Positions 8,771-18,231 are shown, counted from the first letter of the stretch. The stretch: 64,000 nt of DNA from Membranihabitans marinus (GCF_019802045.1 NZ_JAHVHU010000020.1:1-64000), one strand, 5' to 3'. The notes: generated from the sequence alone by a model not told the origin. Numbers and translations are program-made.

Positions 8771-9436
8771 TTGCAACAGCCCTCCATTTATCCCTTTGGA
8801 ATACGAATCGATGAACCCGTGACCACTCTGACCGATCTGGTCATCGCAGCCATTTGCTTTTATGCTTTTTTTGCCTTGCGAAAAAAGAAAGGAACACATA
8901 AGGTCTATTATTTAATTCAGGGTTACTTTCTGTGTATAGGTTTTTCGACCTTGCTCGGAGGATTGATCGGACATGGTTTCCTTTATGCGTTTACGCCCCA
9001 GTGGAAATTCCCTGGTTGGGCAATTAGTATGGTGGGAATCAATCTGATCGAACGGGTGATGCTGTCGTTTTCCAAATCATTTATTCGACCCGGTTATGCC
9101 CGGTTTTTTTCTATGGTCAACATCGTTGAGTTATTGGTATTTGCTTATTTAACCTTTACAACGCTCAATTTTGCCTATGTAGAAATTCACACCGCGTATG
9201 GGTTGATGATTTTTGTGCTTGGATTTAGTTTGTATCACTACTTTAAAGGAAACCACAGTGAAATGATGCGCTATTTTATCTGGGCCGTTTTCGCTGTAAT
9301 CGTAGCTTTCTTTTTCTTTGCCACCAAGATCGGTCTGGGCATCTGGTTCAATTACATGGACATCAGTCATGTTTTTCTCGCGCTATCAGCCTGGTTGTTT
9401 TATAAAGGAGCTGCTGTCATGCTGGAGAAATTGTGA
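8771..9436 (+). CDS. Seven-helix integral membrane protein of unknown function
   Basis: A 221-residue protein with about seven hydrophobic helices: LTDLVIAAICFYAFFAL, LCIGFSTLLGGLIGHGFLYAF, GWAISMVGINLIERVMLSF, MVNIVELLVFAYLTFTTLNF, AYGLMIFVLGFSLYHYF, FIWAVFAVIVAFFFFAT and SHVFLALSAWLFYKGA. Conserved-looking polar residues inside the membrane (GGLIGHG, NLIER, HVFLALS) suggest a cofactor- or ligand-binding membrane protein, but no family is recognised with confidence. The only workable start is TTG 8771 (no in-frame ATG precedes the second helix). It is tail to tail with the nhaC gene with zero intergenic bases. Confidence 0.75.
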   Translation: MQQPSIYPFGIRIDEPVTTLTDLVIAAICFYAFFALRKKKGTHKVYYLIQGYFLCIGFSTLLGGLIGHGFLYAFTPQWKFPGWAISMVGINLIERVMLSFSKSFIRPGYARFFSMVNIVELLVFAYLTFTTLNFAYVEIHTAYGLMIFVLGFSLYHYFKGNHSEMMRYFIWAVFAVIVAFFFFATKIGLGIWFNYMDISHVFLALSAWLFYKGAAVMLEKL

Positions 9437-10897
9437 TCAGTGCAGGATAAAACCAAACACCAAATACATCACCGTACTGATTCCACCTACGATAAGTGCA
9501 TAAGGTAATTGGGTTCTTACGTGATCTACATGATCTGTCGCTGATGACATGGACGCTATAATCGTCGTATCGGAAATCGGTGAACAATGATCACCAAATA
9601 CACCGCCACCCAACACGGCTGCTAAAGAAAGGGAAAAATGTATTCCCGTACTGTCAATGAGTGGGATGGCAATACCGATCATAATGGCAAAAGTTCCCCA
9701 CGATGTCCCTGTAGAAAATGCGATAAATGCACTCGTGACAAACAATAAAGCGGGAATGATGGCCGGGGTCAGAAAGGACCCTATGAGGTGACTGACATAC
9801 AATCCAGTGCCAAGTTCCTTGCAAACATTGCCGATCGCAAAAGCTAATAACATCAATAAGGCCAAAGGAACCAAAGCGGCTATTCCTTTCATAATCCAGT
9901 CAAAGTTTTCCCGAATCCCCATGATCCCTTGAACTTTGTACATCGTCATAGCGGTCAGGATCGCCAGCGTCACGGAAATTAATACGGCTTTGGAACCGGA
10001 ACCTTGTCCCAGTGCAATCATTAGTCGGCTACCCAGCTCTTCATCGGTCGGCAGGTCTGTCCATCCGGTGTACAAGAGGATTACGGGCATGGCTGCAATC
10101 ATGACCAGGATGGGAACCACCATGTTTCCGGCCTTGGGAGTCGCACCATCGGCAATATCTGTTTCGAGCATATCTTCACTAATCATCGGTGTGGCACCCT
10201 CCCAGAGAACTTCCCCCCTTTGCGTTCGTTCTTCAGCGCGTTGCATGGCAGGGAGATCCCAGCCGAACCATATTACAGCGGGGACGGTTGCCAATGCCAA
10301 CAATGCATAAAAATTAAAGGGGATGGCTCCCAACATGGATATAAATGGCTGGTCTACGGACATCGTTGCCAGCAGTCCCATAATAAATGCCCCCCATCCG
10401 TTCAGCGGAAATATAATGCAGGATGGAGCCGAACCTGAATCAATGATATATGCGAGTTTTTCACGCGCGATCTTATACTGATCGAAGAGCGGTCTGAAGA
10501 TGGCCCCAACGGTCAACACGGATATGCTGCTTTCGACGAAGATCAAGACACTGATTACCCAGGCGTACATCTGAACCGTTATTTTTCCATTCTTTGCGTT
10601 TTTGAGTTTTTTGCTGACCCATTGAATAAAACCGAGAACGCCACCCGATCGTTGAATAAGAAGGATCAACGCACCCACTAAGGCACTGAACATAATGGTC
10701 CGACTGTTCCCAGCGTCAGAGAACACATTAACCAATCCCTCGAGCGTGTCCAGAAACCCACGCGAGATGTTCCAATCATTGAGTATGATCCAACCCAACA
10801 ATATGCCTGAAAGCAGTGAGAGGTATACCTGTCGCGTTCGGATGGCAAAAATGATGGCCAGGAGTGGCGGGATTAAACTTAAAAATCCATAATCCAT
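9437..10897 (-). CDS. NhaC-family Na+/H+ antiporter
   Basis: A 486-residue, polytopic inner-membrane transporter expected to exchange protons for sodium (or for malate/lactate pairs in some relatives). Recognition rests on the NhaC family pattern: LLAIIFAIRTRQVYLSLLSG near the N-terminus, the loop SSISVLTVGAIFRPLFDQ, FPLNGWGAFIMGLL, and the C-terminal FSTGTSWGTFAIMIGIAIP and AVLGGGVFGDHCSPISDTTI motifs. The start is ATG 10897 (MDYGFLSLIPPLL), directly ahead of the first membrane helix. The longer frame to 11014 would add 39 charged residues and run through a perfect -7 box, so it is rejected. Confidence 0.9.
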   Translation of the reverse strand: MDYGFLSLIPPLLAIIFAIRTRQVYLSLLSGILLGWIILNDWNISRGFLDTLEGLVNVFSDAGNSRTIMFSALVGALILLIQRSGGVLGFIQWVSKKLKNAKNGKITVQMYAWVISVLIFVESSISVLTVGAIFRPLFDQYKIAREKLAYIIDSGSAPSCIIFPLNGWGAFIMGLLATMSVDQPFISMLGAIPFNFYALLALATVPAVIWFGWDLPAMQRAEERTQRGEVLWEGATPMISEDMLETDIADGATPKAGNMVVPILVMIAAMPVILLYTGWTDLPTDEELGSRLMIALGQGSGSKAVLISVTLAILTAMTMYKVQGIMGIRENFDWIMKGIAALVPLALLMLLAFAIGNVCKELGTGLYVSHLIGSFLTPAIIPALLFVTSAFIAFSTGTSWGTFAIMIGIAIPLIDSTGIHFSLSLAAVLGGGVFGDHCSPISDTTIIASMSSATDHVDHVRTQLPYALIVGGISTVMYLVFGFILH

Positions 10898-10901
10898 GGT
10901 C

Positions 10902-10909
10902 CAAAAATA
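10902..10909 (-). promoter_or_regulatory. TAnnTTTG -7 element of the NhaC-type antiporter gene
   Basis: Reading the minus strand, TATTTTTG ends 4 nt (GACC) before ATG 10897. The predicted transcription start coincides with the start codon, implying a leaderless mRNA, and it fixes the start at 10897. Confidence 0.65.
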
Positions 10910-11015
10910 GGTAAATATTTTTGGATCTTGTTTTTTCAGTCGCCGAAGTAATTCGGAAAAAGATCTGTACGAGGAACCACGTTCATCGCAATGGATAAAA
11001 CAATCTGATAGCAAA

Positions 11016-12254
11016 TTAATCGAAAAGTGATTTCAGCCGAAATTCTTTTTTGATTTTGTTCCCGTTTCGATCCAGGGTCAACTTTATTCTTTTTCCGACC
11101 TTACCGCCCAACTTATAGGTAATGCTATTCAGGTTGTAGAAAAAGGACGGCCAGAAATTGAACCTGCGGATCACATCCCCGGCTTTGATTCCCGCCAGAT
11201 CGGCCGGACTCCCCGGAATAACTTTTTGTACCTGAATGATTTCAAACTCGGGACCGGTCGCTATCAGGATTAATCCGCTGCGGTCCACACGAAATCGTTT
11301 ATTGTATTTTTTATTGGGCTTGATATAGAGCATGGAACCGGGGTAGTCTATGTAAACATCAAACCGGGACAGCAAACTATTCCCAATCAAACCATTTCGA
11401 TTAAGATACAGATGACCTATGCTATCGATATCCAGTTCCTGGAAGCTAGTGATCAGATTTTTAAATTCGTAATCCCCAAATTGCAGATGATCTATTTTTC
11501 CCATGTGTCCGGTTAATACGCCACCCAGTCCCATTCCCAGATTGCCAGGGATGAGCGTTTCCGGAAGTTCCAGGTGGTCCATGGTATTGTTGTAGATCAA
11601 TATGGGGATAGCGGAACCGGAATCAATCAAAAATTTCAGTTCTTGTTCCACATCTCCACCCGATCGGATGGTTGTGGTCAGATAAGGCTTGTTTTTGGTG
11701 ATGGTGATTGGGATTTTTTGATATTCCGGGCTCGGATCAAAAAATTCTTTTTTAATGAACTCAAGATAGTTTCGTTTATTGTTAATGTGCAGTACATACC
11801 GGTTGAAAACATTGGCACCCAAAATCCCGTCAATTTGCATGCCCAGCATTTCGTCCAGGTGTAAAAAATCCTGTTCAAGAACCAGCACATTGGATCGGAT
11901 GAGTAGTTCATCCTCGATATTGAGATTGGCATTTCTTGAAATAAAAGCGGAAACCTGAGTGCTGAGATCTGATCCATATAAAGGAATCGATTTAAAATAA
12001 TCCATCTGCAGCAGATACGCCAGTTCTTTTTTTATGATTATGGTGTACTCACTGCCTGTGTCAAAAATGAATTTGGTGGGAAGTGTATTCTCCAGTTTTA
12101 TATCCAGTATGATAAAATTTTGAACCCGGGAGAAATCGAAGCGTATGGAACGTTTAAACTCATCACCAAAAGTATAACGCCTCGTATCCTGCGCCATCAG
12201 AATACAGGCCGGGAGTAGTATCAAAACCAAACTTATCCACAGTCGGTGCATCAT
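11016..12254 (-). CDS. Exported retropepsin-like aspartyl protease with C-terminal PDZ domain
   Basis: About 412 residues. The N-terminal signal sequence is MHRLWISLVLILLPACILMAQ. Two retroviral-type aspartyl protease lobes follow: FIFDTGSEYTIII (Asp-Thr-Gly) with the later hydrophobic-Gly motif DGILGANVF, then FLIDSGSAIPILI (Asp-Ser-Gly) with GLIGNSLLSRFDV. The C-terminus is a PDZ domain: VQKVIPGSPADLAGIKAGDVI. This architecture (two Asp lobes plus PDZ) is widespread in Bacteroidota as exported proteins, and substrates are generally unknown. ATG 12254 or 12251 gives the compact signal peptide; 12269 is also in frame. It lies 35 nt downstream of the DUF937/OmpA-like gene on the same strand, so it is probably co-transcribed. 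Confidence 0.88.
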   Translation of the reverse strand: MMHRLWISLVLILLPACILMAQDTRRYTFGDEFKRSIRFDFSRVQNFIILDIKLENTLPTKFIFDTGSEYTIIIKKELAYLLQMDYFKSIPLYGSDLSTQVSAFISRNANLNIEDELLIRSNVLVLEQDFLHLDEMLGMQIDGILGANVFNRYVLHINNKRNYLEFIKKEFFDPSPEYQKIPITITKNKPYLTTTIRSGGDVEQELKFLIDSGSAIPILIYNNTMDHLELPETLIPGNLGMGLGGVLTGHMGKIDHLQFGDYEFKNLITSFQELDIDSIGHLYLNRNGLIGNSLLSRFDVYIDYPGSMLYIKPNKKYNKRFRVDRSGLILIATGPEFEIIQVQKVIPGSPADLAGIKAGDVIRRFNFWPSFFYNLNSITYKLGGKVGKRIKLTLDRNGNKIKKEFRLKSLFD

Positions 12255-12289
12255 ACCTGAATATAACACATCGGTGGAAGAATGATCCG

Positions 12290-13693
12290 TTATTCGTCGA
12301 TATTTAACGAGTCCGCTGGATTTTCCGGTGCATTATAGAATAGCAAAGCAACTTTTTTATCACTCACTAGGGCTGGTTGACTGGCCGCTTCGAGAACAAT
12401 GGAATCACCATCTTCCGGCGTAGCCTCCATTTCGGATTCAGAATCCTGTTTTGTGGACAGCTTTTGTGTTTTGAGACTCGATCTGTTGACCCTGACACGC
12501 TCCGAATTAATTCCGAACGCTGTAAAATAGTTGGTAAGATTTTTAACCTGTTGACTGACGACCCCTGGTTTTTGTTTTTGAAACGTAGAGTCGTAATATA
12601 TTTGGATATCCATTTTCAAGGTGGGATAAGATCGTATCACGGATAAGATTTCGGCGAGCTCTTTGTTGGCGGAGGGTGTAAGTACCGCCGAAGAGTCTTG
12701 GAATTTGATCGCCGGATTGACAAACCGTAACGTATCATTGACCTGGCCTTCGTTTTGGCTGAGGTGCATGAGCAACGAGTCCGTTATGCTGAATTTGGTC
12801 ACTTTGAGTATGGTGTTTCCTGGTAAGGTGTAAGATCGTTCATTGTCCTGGATCAGACTGTCACTCTGAATAAAGTTAAATGGATTGTCGGGTTGACTTT
12901 CAACAGGCTTACTTTGAAACTTTTGAAGTAAAAATAGCGACAGTGCAGATACTGCGAAAAGCGCTAACCAGGGCCAGACTAATTTTAAAAATAACCTGTG
13001 ATCTGATAGGGAGGTGGAATTCCTTGGTTCTTTCGGTGGCTCTGGTTTTTCCTTTTCAGTTATTTGAGAAGTGGATTTTTCTTCGGTGTTAGCATTCGGA
13101 GCTGCCTCCTTTGGTGCATCCTGGTTGGGTTCTGAAGAAGGTGTGTAGGTGATACCGAGTACTTTTGCCAGACCCGGAAATCGGGAGCCGATATGCGGTT
13201 CGTTTTCCAGGAGGAGGGCAGCGACTTGCTGCTCGTTCAGTTCTTCATCATGGACGATCCGGCCGATTAATCCAAGTGAGAACGGCGCAATCATTCTGTT
13301 GGCTTCAATCAGATCCTCTTCCGTAGTCTGATATTTTTCGGAAAGGAAATGCTGAATTTTTTCAAAGGCTTTATCGGTCCCTTCATCAAACACAAAAGCC
13401 AACAGGCTGTTACCCAGTTTTTTGGTGTCGGATAACCTTTCTTTGGACTCAAATATTTCCGGAATCTGATTGATGATAGCTCCATCGTGATTTCCTTTTT
13501 CCAGCAGGTTTTTGATGGTTTTAGCGCCTTTGTCTTTTTTGGCCTTGTCGATCAGACCACCGAGGATGGATGCATGAATAATGGTCAGGTGCTGATAAGT
13601 CACCTCGTCGATAGCAAGATTGTCTTTTTTTAATTCATCAAAGAGTGCCGGTTTAATCTCCTGATCGAATATTTCAAGTAAGTTGTGAGTCAT
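12290..13693 (-). CDS. DUF937-type protein with one membrane helix and a degenerate OmpA-like C-terminal domain
   Basis: 467 residues. Residues about 20-190 match the helical DUF937 pattern (HASILGGLIDKAKK, PFSLGLIGRIVHDEELN, IGSRFPGLAKVLGI). A low-complexity Pro/Glu linker follows (about 195-230), then a single membrane segment LKLVWPWLALFAVSALSLFL. The outer part has OmpA-like spacing (ALTPSANKELAEILSVIRSYP and a later VRVNRSS), but without the classical NxxLSxxRAxxV core, so peptidoglycan binding is uncertain. It is likely a cell-envelope protein with a cytoplasmic N-terminus. It has a perfect -7 box 20 nt before the start and is followed by the aspartyl protease in an apparent operon. Confidence 0.75.
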   Translation of the reverse strand: MTHNLLEIFDQEIKPALFDELKKDNLAIDEVTYQHLTIIHASILGGLIDKAKKDKGAKTIKNLLEKGNHDGAIINQIPEIFESKERLSDTKKLGNSLLAFVFDEGTDKAFEKIQHFLSEKYQTTEEDLIEANRMIAPFSLGLIGRIVHDEELNEQQVAALLLENEPHIGSRFPGLAKVLGITYTPSSEPNQDAPKEAAPNANTEEKSTSQITEKEKPEPPKEPRNSTSLSDHRLFLKLVWPWLALFAVSALSLFLLQKFQSKPVESQPDNPFNFIQSDSLIQDNERSYTLPGNTILKVTKFSITDSLLMHLSQNEGQVNDTLRFVNPAIKFQDSSAVLTPSANKELAEILSVIRSYPTLKMDIQIYYDSTFQKQKPGVVSQQVKNLTNYFTAFGINSERVRVNRSSLKTQKLSTKQDSESEMEATPEDGDSIVLEAASQPALVSDKKVALLFYNAPENPADSLNIDE

Positions 13694-13713
13694 ATTTGTC
13701 CATTATTGCCATA

Positions 13714-13721
13714 CAAATATA
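13714..13721 (-). promoter_or_regulatory. TAnnTTTG -7 element of the DUF937/protease operon
   Basis: TATATTTG on the minus strand, 20 nt before ATG 13693, predicting a 5' leader of about 16 nt. Confidence 0.6.
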
Positions 13722-13732
13722 AGATTGTTTTA

Positions 13733-14647
13733 TTAATTCAGTTTTTTAACGAATCGCCCGATGATTCCTCTTGACCAATACTCGGATAGGAAAAACCCCG
13801 AAACGAGATCCCAGACACCCCACCAACCAGCCACCAAAGCCATTCCACCTAAGCCATTGAAGAAATTAAAGATAAGAATGAGTCCCAGACCGGCGTTTTG
13901 AATTCCTGTCTCGAATGCAATGGCACGGGCATTTTCTTCGGATTCACGGAGCCATTTGGCGAAGAAGTACCCTATGAGGTAAGAGCCTCCATTGTGAATC
14001 AAAACCAAAGCAAATACCAATGGGAGATACTCTTTGGCATTGGAGATGTTTTGTGACAAAGCAATCACGATGATTATCAAAAGCAAAAGGACTGATAATG
14101 GTTTGATAATTTTTCTGATGCGATGCGTCAGACGGGGCATAAAACGGTTAAACCCCATGCCAACAGCGAGCGGGATGAGAATGAGCTGGAGTAAGATTCC
14201 GATCATATCGCCCATGTCTACATTGAGCGCTACCTCATGCTGCAATTTGAAAAAATACTGCGAATAAATAAAAAACATAAAGGGTGTGAGAATCACAGAA
14301 AGTAGAGTAGCTATCGATGTCAGCGTGATGCTGAGCGCAGTATTACCCCCCGAACGATGGACCAGATAATTGGAAATGTTACCTCCGGGGCAGGCAGCCA
14401 CTAACAACAGCCCCATCTTCATGCTGTTGGGCATATCCCAGAGGAGCACCAGTATGAATGTAAATACAGGCAGCAGTATGAGTTGGGATACCATTCCGAT
14501 CAATGTTGATCGTGGAGATTTCACGACACGTCTAAAATCATCTAAGGTTAAGTCCAGGGCTACACCGAACATCATAAACCCCAAACAGTAATTGAGTAAA
14601 CGTAGCTGACTTTCGTCAAAATGGAGGACCATGCTATCTACATCCAT
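13733..14647 (-). CDS. BASS-family (bile acid:sodium symporter-like) transporter
   Basis: A 304-residue membrane protein with about nine to ten helices. Family features seen are FMMFGVALDLTLDDFRRVV after helix 1, the conserved CPGGNISNYLVHRSGGNTAL crossover motif, and FETGIQNAGLGLIL near the second crossover. These transporters couple Na+ to uptake of organic anions; the natural substrate in environmental Bacteroidota is usually unknown. It is a distant relative of the arsenite exporter Acr3, but the motifs here fit the SBF branch, not Acr3, and it is over 40 kb from the arsenic genes. Start at ATG 14647. Confidence 0.88.
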   Translation of the reverse strand: MDVDSMVLHFDESQLRLLNYCLGFMMFGVALDLTLDDFRRVVKSPRSTLIGMVSQLILLPVFTFILVLLWDMPNSMKMGLLLVAACPGGNISNYLVHRSGGNTALSITLTSIATLLSVILTPFMFFIYSQYFFKLQHEVALNVDMGDMIGILLQLILIPLAVGMGFNRFMPRLTHRIRKIIKPLSVLLLLIIIVIALSQNISNAKEYLPLVFALVLIHNGGSYLIGYFFAKWLRESEENARAIAFETGIQNAGLGLILIFNFFNGLGGMALVAGWWGVWDLVSGFFLSEYWSRGIIGRFVKKLN

Positions 14648-14672
14648 AAAAATTCATTTATCTTAGTCCGTG

Positions 14673-14680
14673 CAAAGTAA
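14673..14680 (-). promoter_or_regulatory. Near-consensus -7 element of the BASS transporter gene
   Basis: TTACTTTG on the minus strand (one mismatch to TAnnTTTG), 25 nt before ATG 14647. Confidence 0.4.
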
Positions 14681-14907
14681 ACTAATATCCCGGTATCTAT
14701 ACGCAGGGCTTGTATTACGCTGGTTTTGTTACTATGATTGTGATGGTAACGATGAAAGACTTTTGAAATCAGGCCCAAAATGGTTGCCAAAAAAAACCGG
14801 CAGCACGTCCATCGTCGGATCAGTAAAATGAAAGGGGCGTGGATCTGCCGCGCTGATCGTGGCGGATCAAGATCGGGGTCAACGGTAAAAAGATCACACT
14901 GAGGTTT

Positions 14908-17900
14908 ATGAAAACTCATGTCTTGCAAATTCTTGTAGATTCCTTACATCGTATTTCTACAATGGAATCCAATGATACGGATAAATATTTCCTTTTATAT
15001 GATGCTTTTGCTCTGTTTTTGTCGCAAGTAATCAAAGAATATGACCCGTCGTCATTTGAAAGTCATATCTTGCCATATTCACTCTTTGGTTCACTTTGTA
15101 TTGAGAAAAAGATTCCCGAACATTTGCGTTTTGCTGGGTTTAAGATTTTGCGAACGCATCATGAAGCATCATCCGATTCTTTTTCTCCGCAGTACAATAA
15201 CCTATATTGGTTGACCATTGAACTCGCCCACCATTTTAGTGAAAAAAAATTACCGGCTGAAATTACAAAAAACCAAGTATTCCCTGCTGATGAATTTTGG
15301 GTTGAGCGCATTCCCCGGGTGCATTATTCTGAAACGAAGGTGGTGCTATTGTCCAAAAAAGAGAAAACGGATCTTACATACACGGCGTATTGGGTGGATT
15401 ACCATGGTCGAATGGTGACCATCCGGCCGGATAAACTGATGCGTATTCGGAATCAGATTCAGGCCTTGAAGGATGCCGATCAGGAATTGTATTTTCCGAT
15501 TACGGTCCAACTGTTTGATGTCGATGCCCGCCAGGATGTGTTGGTTCCCGCTGCCATGGTTTTTTTGCCAGATTATCTGATCGATATCACAGCGGTGTCC
15601 CAGTGTTTTACTCCTTTTGGTGAAGTGCCCTCCAATTATTTGCTTCGAAAGATTCAACCGTTTTCAAGCTCTCATCATTTGTTGATCGGAAATTGTGTGA
15701 ATCAATTGCTGGATGAGCTCATCTTTCGTCCTGATATGCAATGGGAAGAAGCACTTCCGTTGCTTTTTCGCATCAATGAATTAACCTGGGCCACTTATTC
15801 TGATGGGGATACGAGACAACATATCAAGACGATCGCTGCACAATTTAAAAATTTGAAAAATACCATCCGATATGAGTTCATGGAGAACGGGGTACAAAAA
15901 GAATACTGTGCGGTGGAACCTAGTTTTTATTCACCGAAGTACGGCTTGCAGGGACGGCTGGACCTGCTTTATGACCACCCTGATCCGACCAGGCCCAAGA
16001 TAATTATCGAGCTAAAAAGTGGTAAAATATTTCGCCCCAATTCCTATGGATTAAATCATCCACACTATATTCAAACGTTGCTTTATGACCTGCTGATCCG
16101 ATCCGCTTATCCCGATGACATGGATCCCATTAATTTTATTTTGTATTCAACTGAAGAAAGTAATAATCTTCGTCATGCTCCCGCTATCAAGGATTGGCAA
16201 TACGAGGCACTGGGCGTCCGGAACCAACTGGTAGTTATGGAATGTCGTCTGGCTCAGTGGACCAAAAACCCCGCCACGCTTTACGACATCCTGAAAGAAA
16301 AAAATGAACATCTGGTAGGCTATGCAGACACCGACCGCACGGCTTTTTACACCTCTTATGAAGAGGCCGAACCTGTGATGCGTGCGTACTTTGATGCATT
16401 TCTGACCTTTCTTACCCGGGAACAGATGACCGCCAAGCTTGGAACATTCAGTTCGGATCGAAAAGGTCAATCCCAGTTGTGGGCGTCGTCTACAGTAGAC
16501 AAGGATCAACAATATTTATTGCTGGCAGGTTTGGAAGTAGAGAAAGATCAAAGCCAGGAATCGAATCCTATCGTAACCTTTAGAAAGACCACGGCAACCA
16601 ATCCTTTAGCCAATTTCAGAACCGGAGATGTGATATTGACGTATCCTTCTGAACGAAAAGATTCCCCGGTGCAAGGGCAGGTGTTTCGGTGTTCTCTGGT
16701 GGAGATTTCCGCAGAGCATGTGGTAGTCAGGCTGCGTGCGCGTCAGTATAGACCGATATTTTTGGAGGGAACGTCGTGGTATATAGAACACGATCATCTG
16801 GACAGTTCATTCCGCCAGATGAATCAATCCCTGATTCGTTTATTGGATATGCCGCCTGGGGAAGCAAAAGTATTTCTTGGGCTCAACCCACCCAAACGTC
16901 CGGAGGTAATCGATGAATCGACCGAGTGTAATTCGATGACCAAAACACAGCAGCACGCCCTAAATGAAATGAAAGCGATCCAAGATTATTATTTGCTGTG
17001 GGGCCCTCCCGGTACTGGTAAAACGAGTGTTTTGCTGCGAAATTTTGTCGCAGAAAAATTGCGTAATCCGGCTCTAAAGATTCTATTGGTGGGGTATACC
17101 AATCGAGCTGTGGATGAGATTTGTGGAGCTGTCCTGGGGATTGAGCATATTGATCAGGACCAGGTACTTCGGATTGGTTCCCGGTACGGGACGGATCCTG
17201 AATACCGTCATCTGTTGATGCGTGAGCGCAATCAGAAACTAAGGAGCCGGGCTCAATTAGTTGAAATGCTGGAAAAAAGTCGGGTGGTGTGCGGTACGAT
17301 TGCTTCCATTTCGGGACAAGATGAACTGTTTGATCTCATCGGGTTCGACTATTTAGTTATTGATGAAGCGTCACAGATCCTGGAACCCGCGCTGATCAGC
17401 TTGCTGAGTCTTGGAATTCCTTATATCCTAATCGGGGATCACAAACAGCTTCCGGCTGTAGTGAATCAATCACTTGATGAGACTTATACGGATGTAGCTT
17501 GTCTTCATGAAATTGGGCTGTACTACCTGTCCAATTCTTATTTTGAACGATTGTTTAAATTGGCTCAAAAGAACGAATGGCAATGGGCATATGGAATATT
17601 GACCCACCAGGGTCGAATGCATCAGGATTTGATGACCTACCCCAATCTTTATTTTTATGAAAATATTCTTGAAATTCTGCCTTTTCCGGGTGGAAAGCAG
17701 ACCACAGCACTGGAACCGGTCCGGGAAGTGGAAAATAGGCTTGAACGCGTGCTGATTTCCCATAGAAACCTGTTTATTCCCACGAAGAGCCAGAATTTTA
17801 TCAACCATAAAATCAATCCGGAAGAAGCAGACCGGATTGTGACCATTATCCGAACCCTCCGGTCGATCCGACCCGATTTACCAGCCTCTGAAATTGGCGT

Positions 17901-18231
17901 AATTACTCCTTACCGGGCGCAAATCGCAACGATCCGACATGCTATGGCCGAAGCAGGTTTGTCAGATAATGCAATTACGGTGGATACGGTCGAACGATAT
18001 CAGGGAGGGGCCAAGGATGTGATTATCATATCGTACTGCATCAATTCGCTGTCACAGATACATCTGCTGAAGGAATCGATGACCCCGGAAGGCGTTGATC
18101 GAAAACTCAATGTCGCCATGACCCGTGCCCGCGAACAGATTGTGTTTTTAGCCAATGAGGAATTGATGCACGAACATCCGCTTTATGAGGCCCTGCTATA
18201 TCAATATGTCCGCCATGAGGTGATTTCCTGA
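14908..18231 (+). CDS. Dna2-like superfamily 1 helicase fused to a PD-(D/E)XK nuclease
   Basis: 1107 residues. The N-terminal half holds a Cas4/Dna2-type nuclease core: GLQGRLDLLYD (Asp near residue 354), IIIELKSGKIF (Glu-x-Lys near 370) and PHYIQTLLYDLLI (QxxxY-like helix). The C-terminal half is a UPF1/Dna2-type SF1B helicase: LLWGPPGTGKTSVLL (Walker A, about 699-706), VIDEASQILEPAL (Walker B), GDHKQLPAVV (motif III), GVITPYRAQI (IV), VDTVERYQGGAKDVI (V) and LNVAMTRAREQIVFL (VI). It is expected to unwind and cleave DNA ends in repair or recombination. The four-Cys iron-sulphur set of eukaryotic Dna2 is not evident. The gene ends exactly where convergent queE ends. A clear -7 box was not found. 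Confidence 0.9.
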   Translation: MKTHVLQILVDSLHRISTMESNDTDKYFLLYDAFALFLSQVIKEYDPSSFESHILPYSLFGSLCIEKKIPEHLRFAGFKILRTHHEASSDSFSPQYNNLYWLTIELAHHFSEKKLPAEITKNQVFPADEFWVERIPRVHYSETKVVLLSKKEKTDLTYTAYWVDYHGRMVTIRPDKLMRIRNQIQALKDADQELYFPITVQLFDVDARQDVLVPAAMVFLPDYLIDITAVSQCFTPFGEVPSNYLLRKIQPFSSSHHLLIGNCVNQLLDELIFRPDMQWEEALPLLFRINELTWATYSDGDTRQHIKTIAAQFKNLKNTIRYEFMENGVQKEYCAVEPSFYSPKYGLQGRLDLLYDHPDPTRPKIIIELKSGKIFRPNSYGLNHPHYIQTLLYDLLIRSAYPDDMDPINFILYSTEESNNLRHAPAIKDWQYEALGVRNQLVVMECRLAQWTKNPATLYDILKEKNEHLVGYADTDRTAFYTSYEEAEPVMRAYFDAFLTFLTREQMTAKLGTFSSDRKGQSQLWASSTVDKDQQYLLLAGLEVEKDQSQESNPIVTFRKTTATNPLANFRTGDVILTYPSERKDSPVQGQVFRCSLVEISAEHVVVRLRARQYRPIFLEGTSWYIEHDHLDSSFRQMNQSLIRLLDMPPGEAKVFLGLNPPKRPEVIDESTECNSMTKTQQHALNEMKAIQDYYLLWGPPGTGKTSVLLRNFVAEKLRNPALKILLVGYTNRAVDEICGAVLGIEHIDQDQVLRIGSRYGTDPEYRHLLMRERNQKLRSRAQLVEMLEKSRVVCGTIASISGQDELFDLIGFDYLVIDEASQILEPALISLLSLGIPYILIGDHKQLPAVVNQSLDETYTDVACLHEIGLYYLSNSYFERLFKLAQKNEWQWAYGILTHQGRMHQDLMTYPNLYFYENILEILPFPGGKQTTALEPVREVENRLERVLISHRNLFIPTKSQNFINHKINPEEADRIVTIIRTLRSIRPDLPASEIGVITPYRAQIATIRHAMAEAGLSDNAITVDTVERYQGGAKDVIIISYCINSLSQIHLLKESMTPEGVDRKLNVAMTRAREQIVFLANEELMHEHPLYEALLYQYVRHEVIS

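Noticed and set aside
13733-14647. Possible Acr3 arsenite exporter
   Set aside because: The motifs fit the bile-acid/sodium symporter branch, and the gene is over 40 kb from the ars cluster without the palindromic operator.
14638-14928. 96-codon minus-strand frame between the BASS transporter and helicase genes
   Set aside because: It overlaps both neighbours' starts and their presumed promoters and has no family features.
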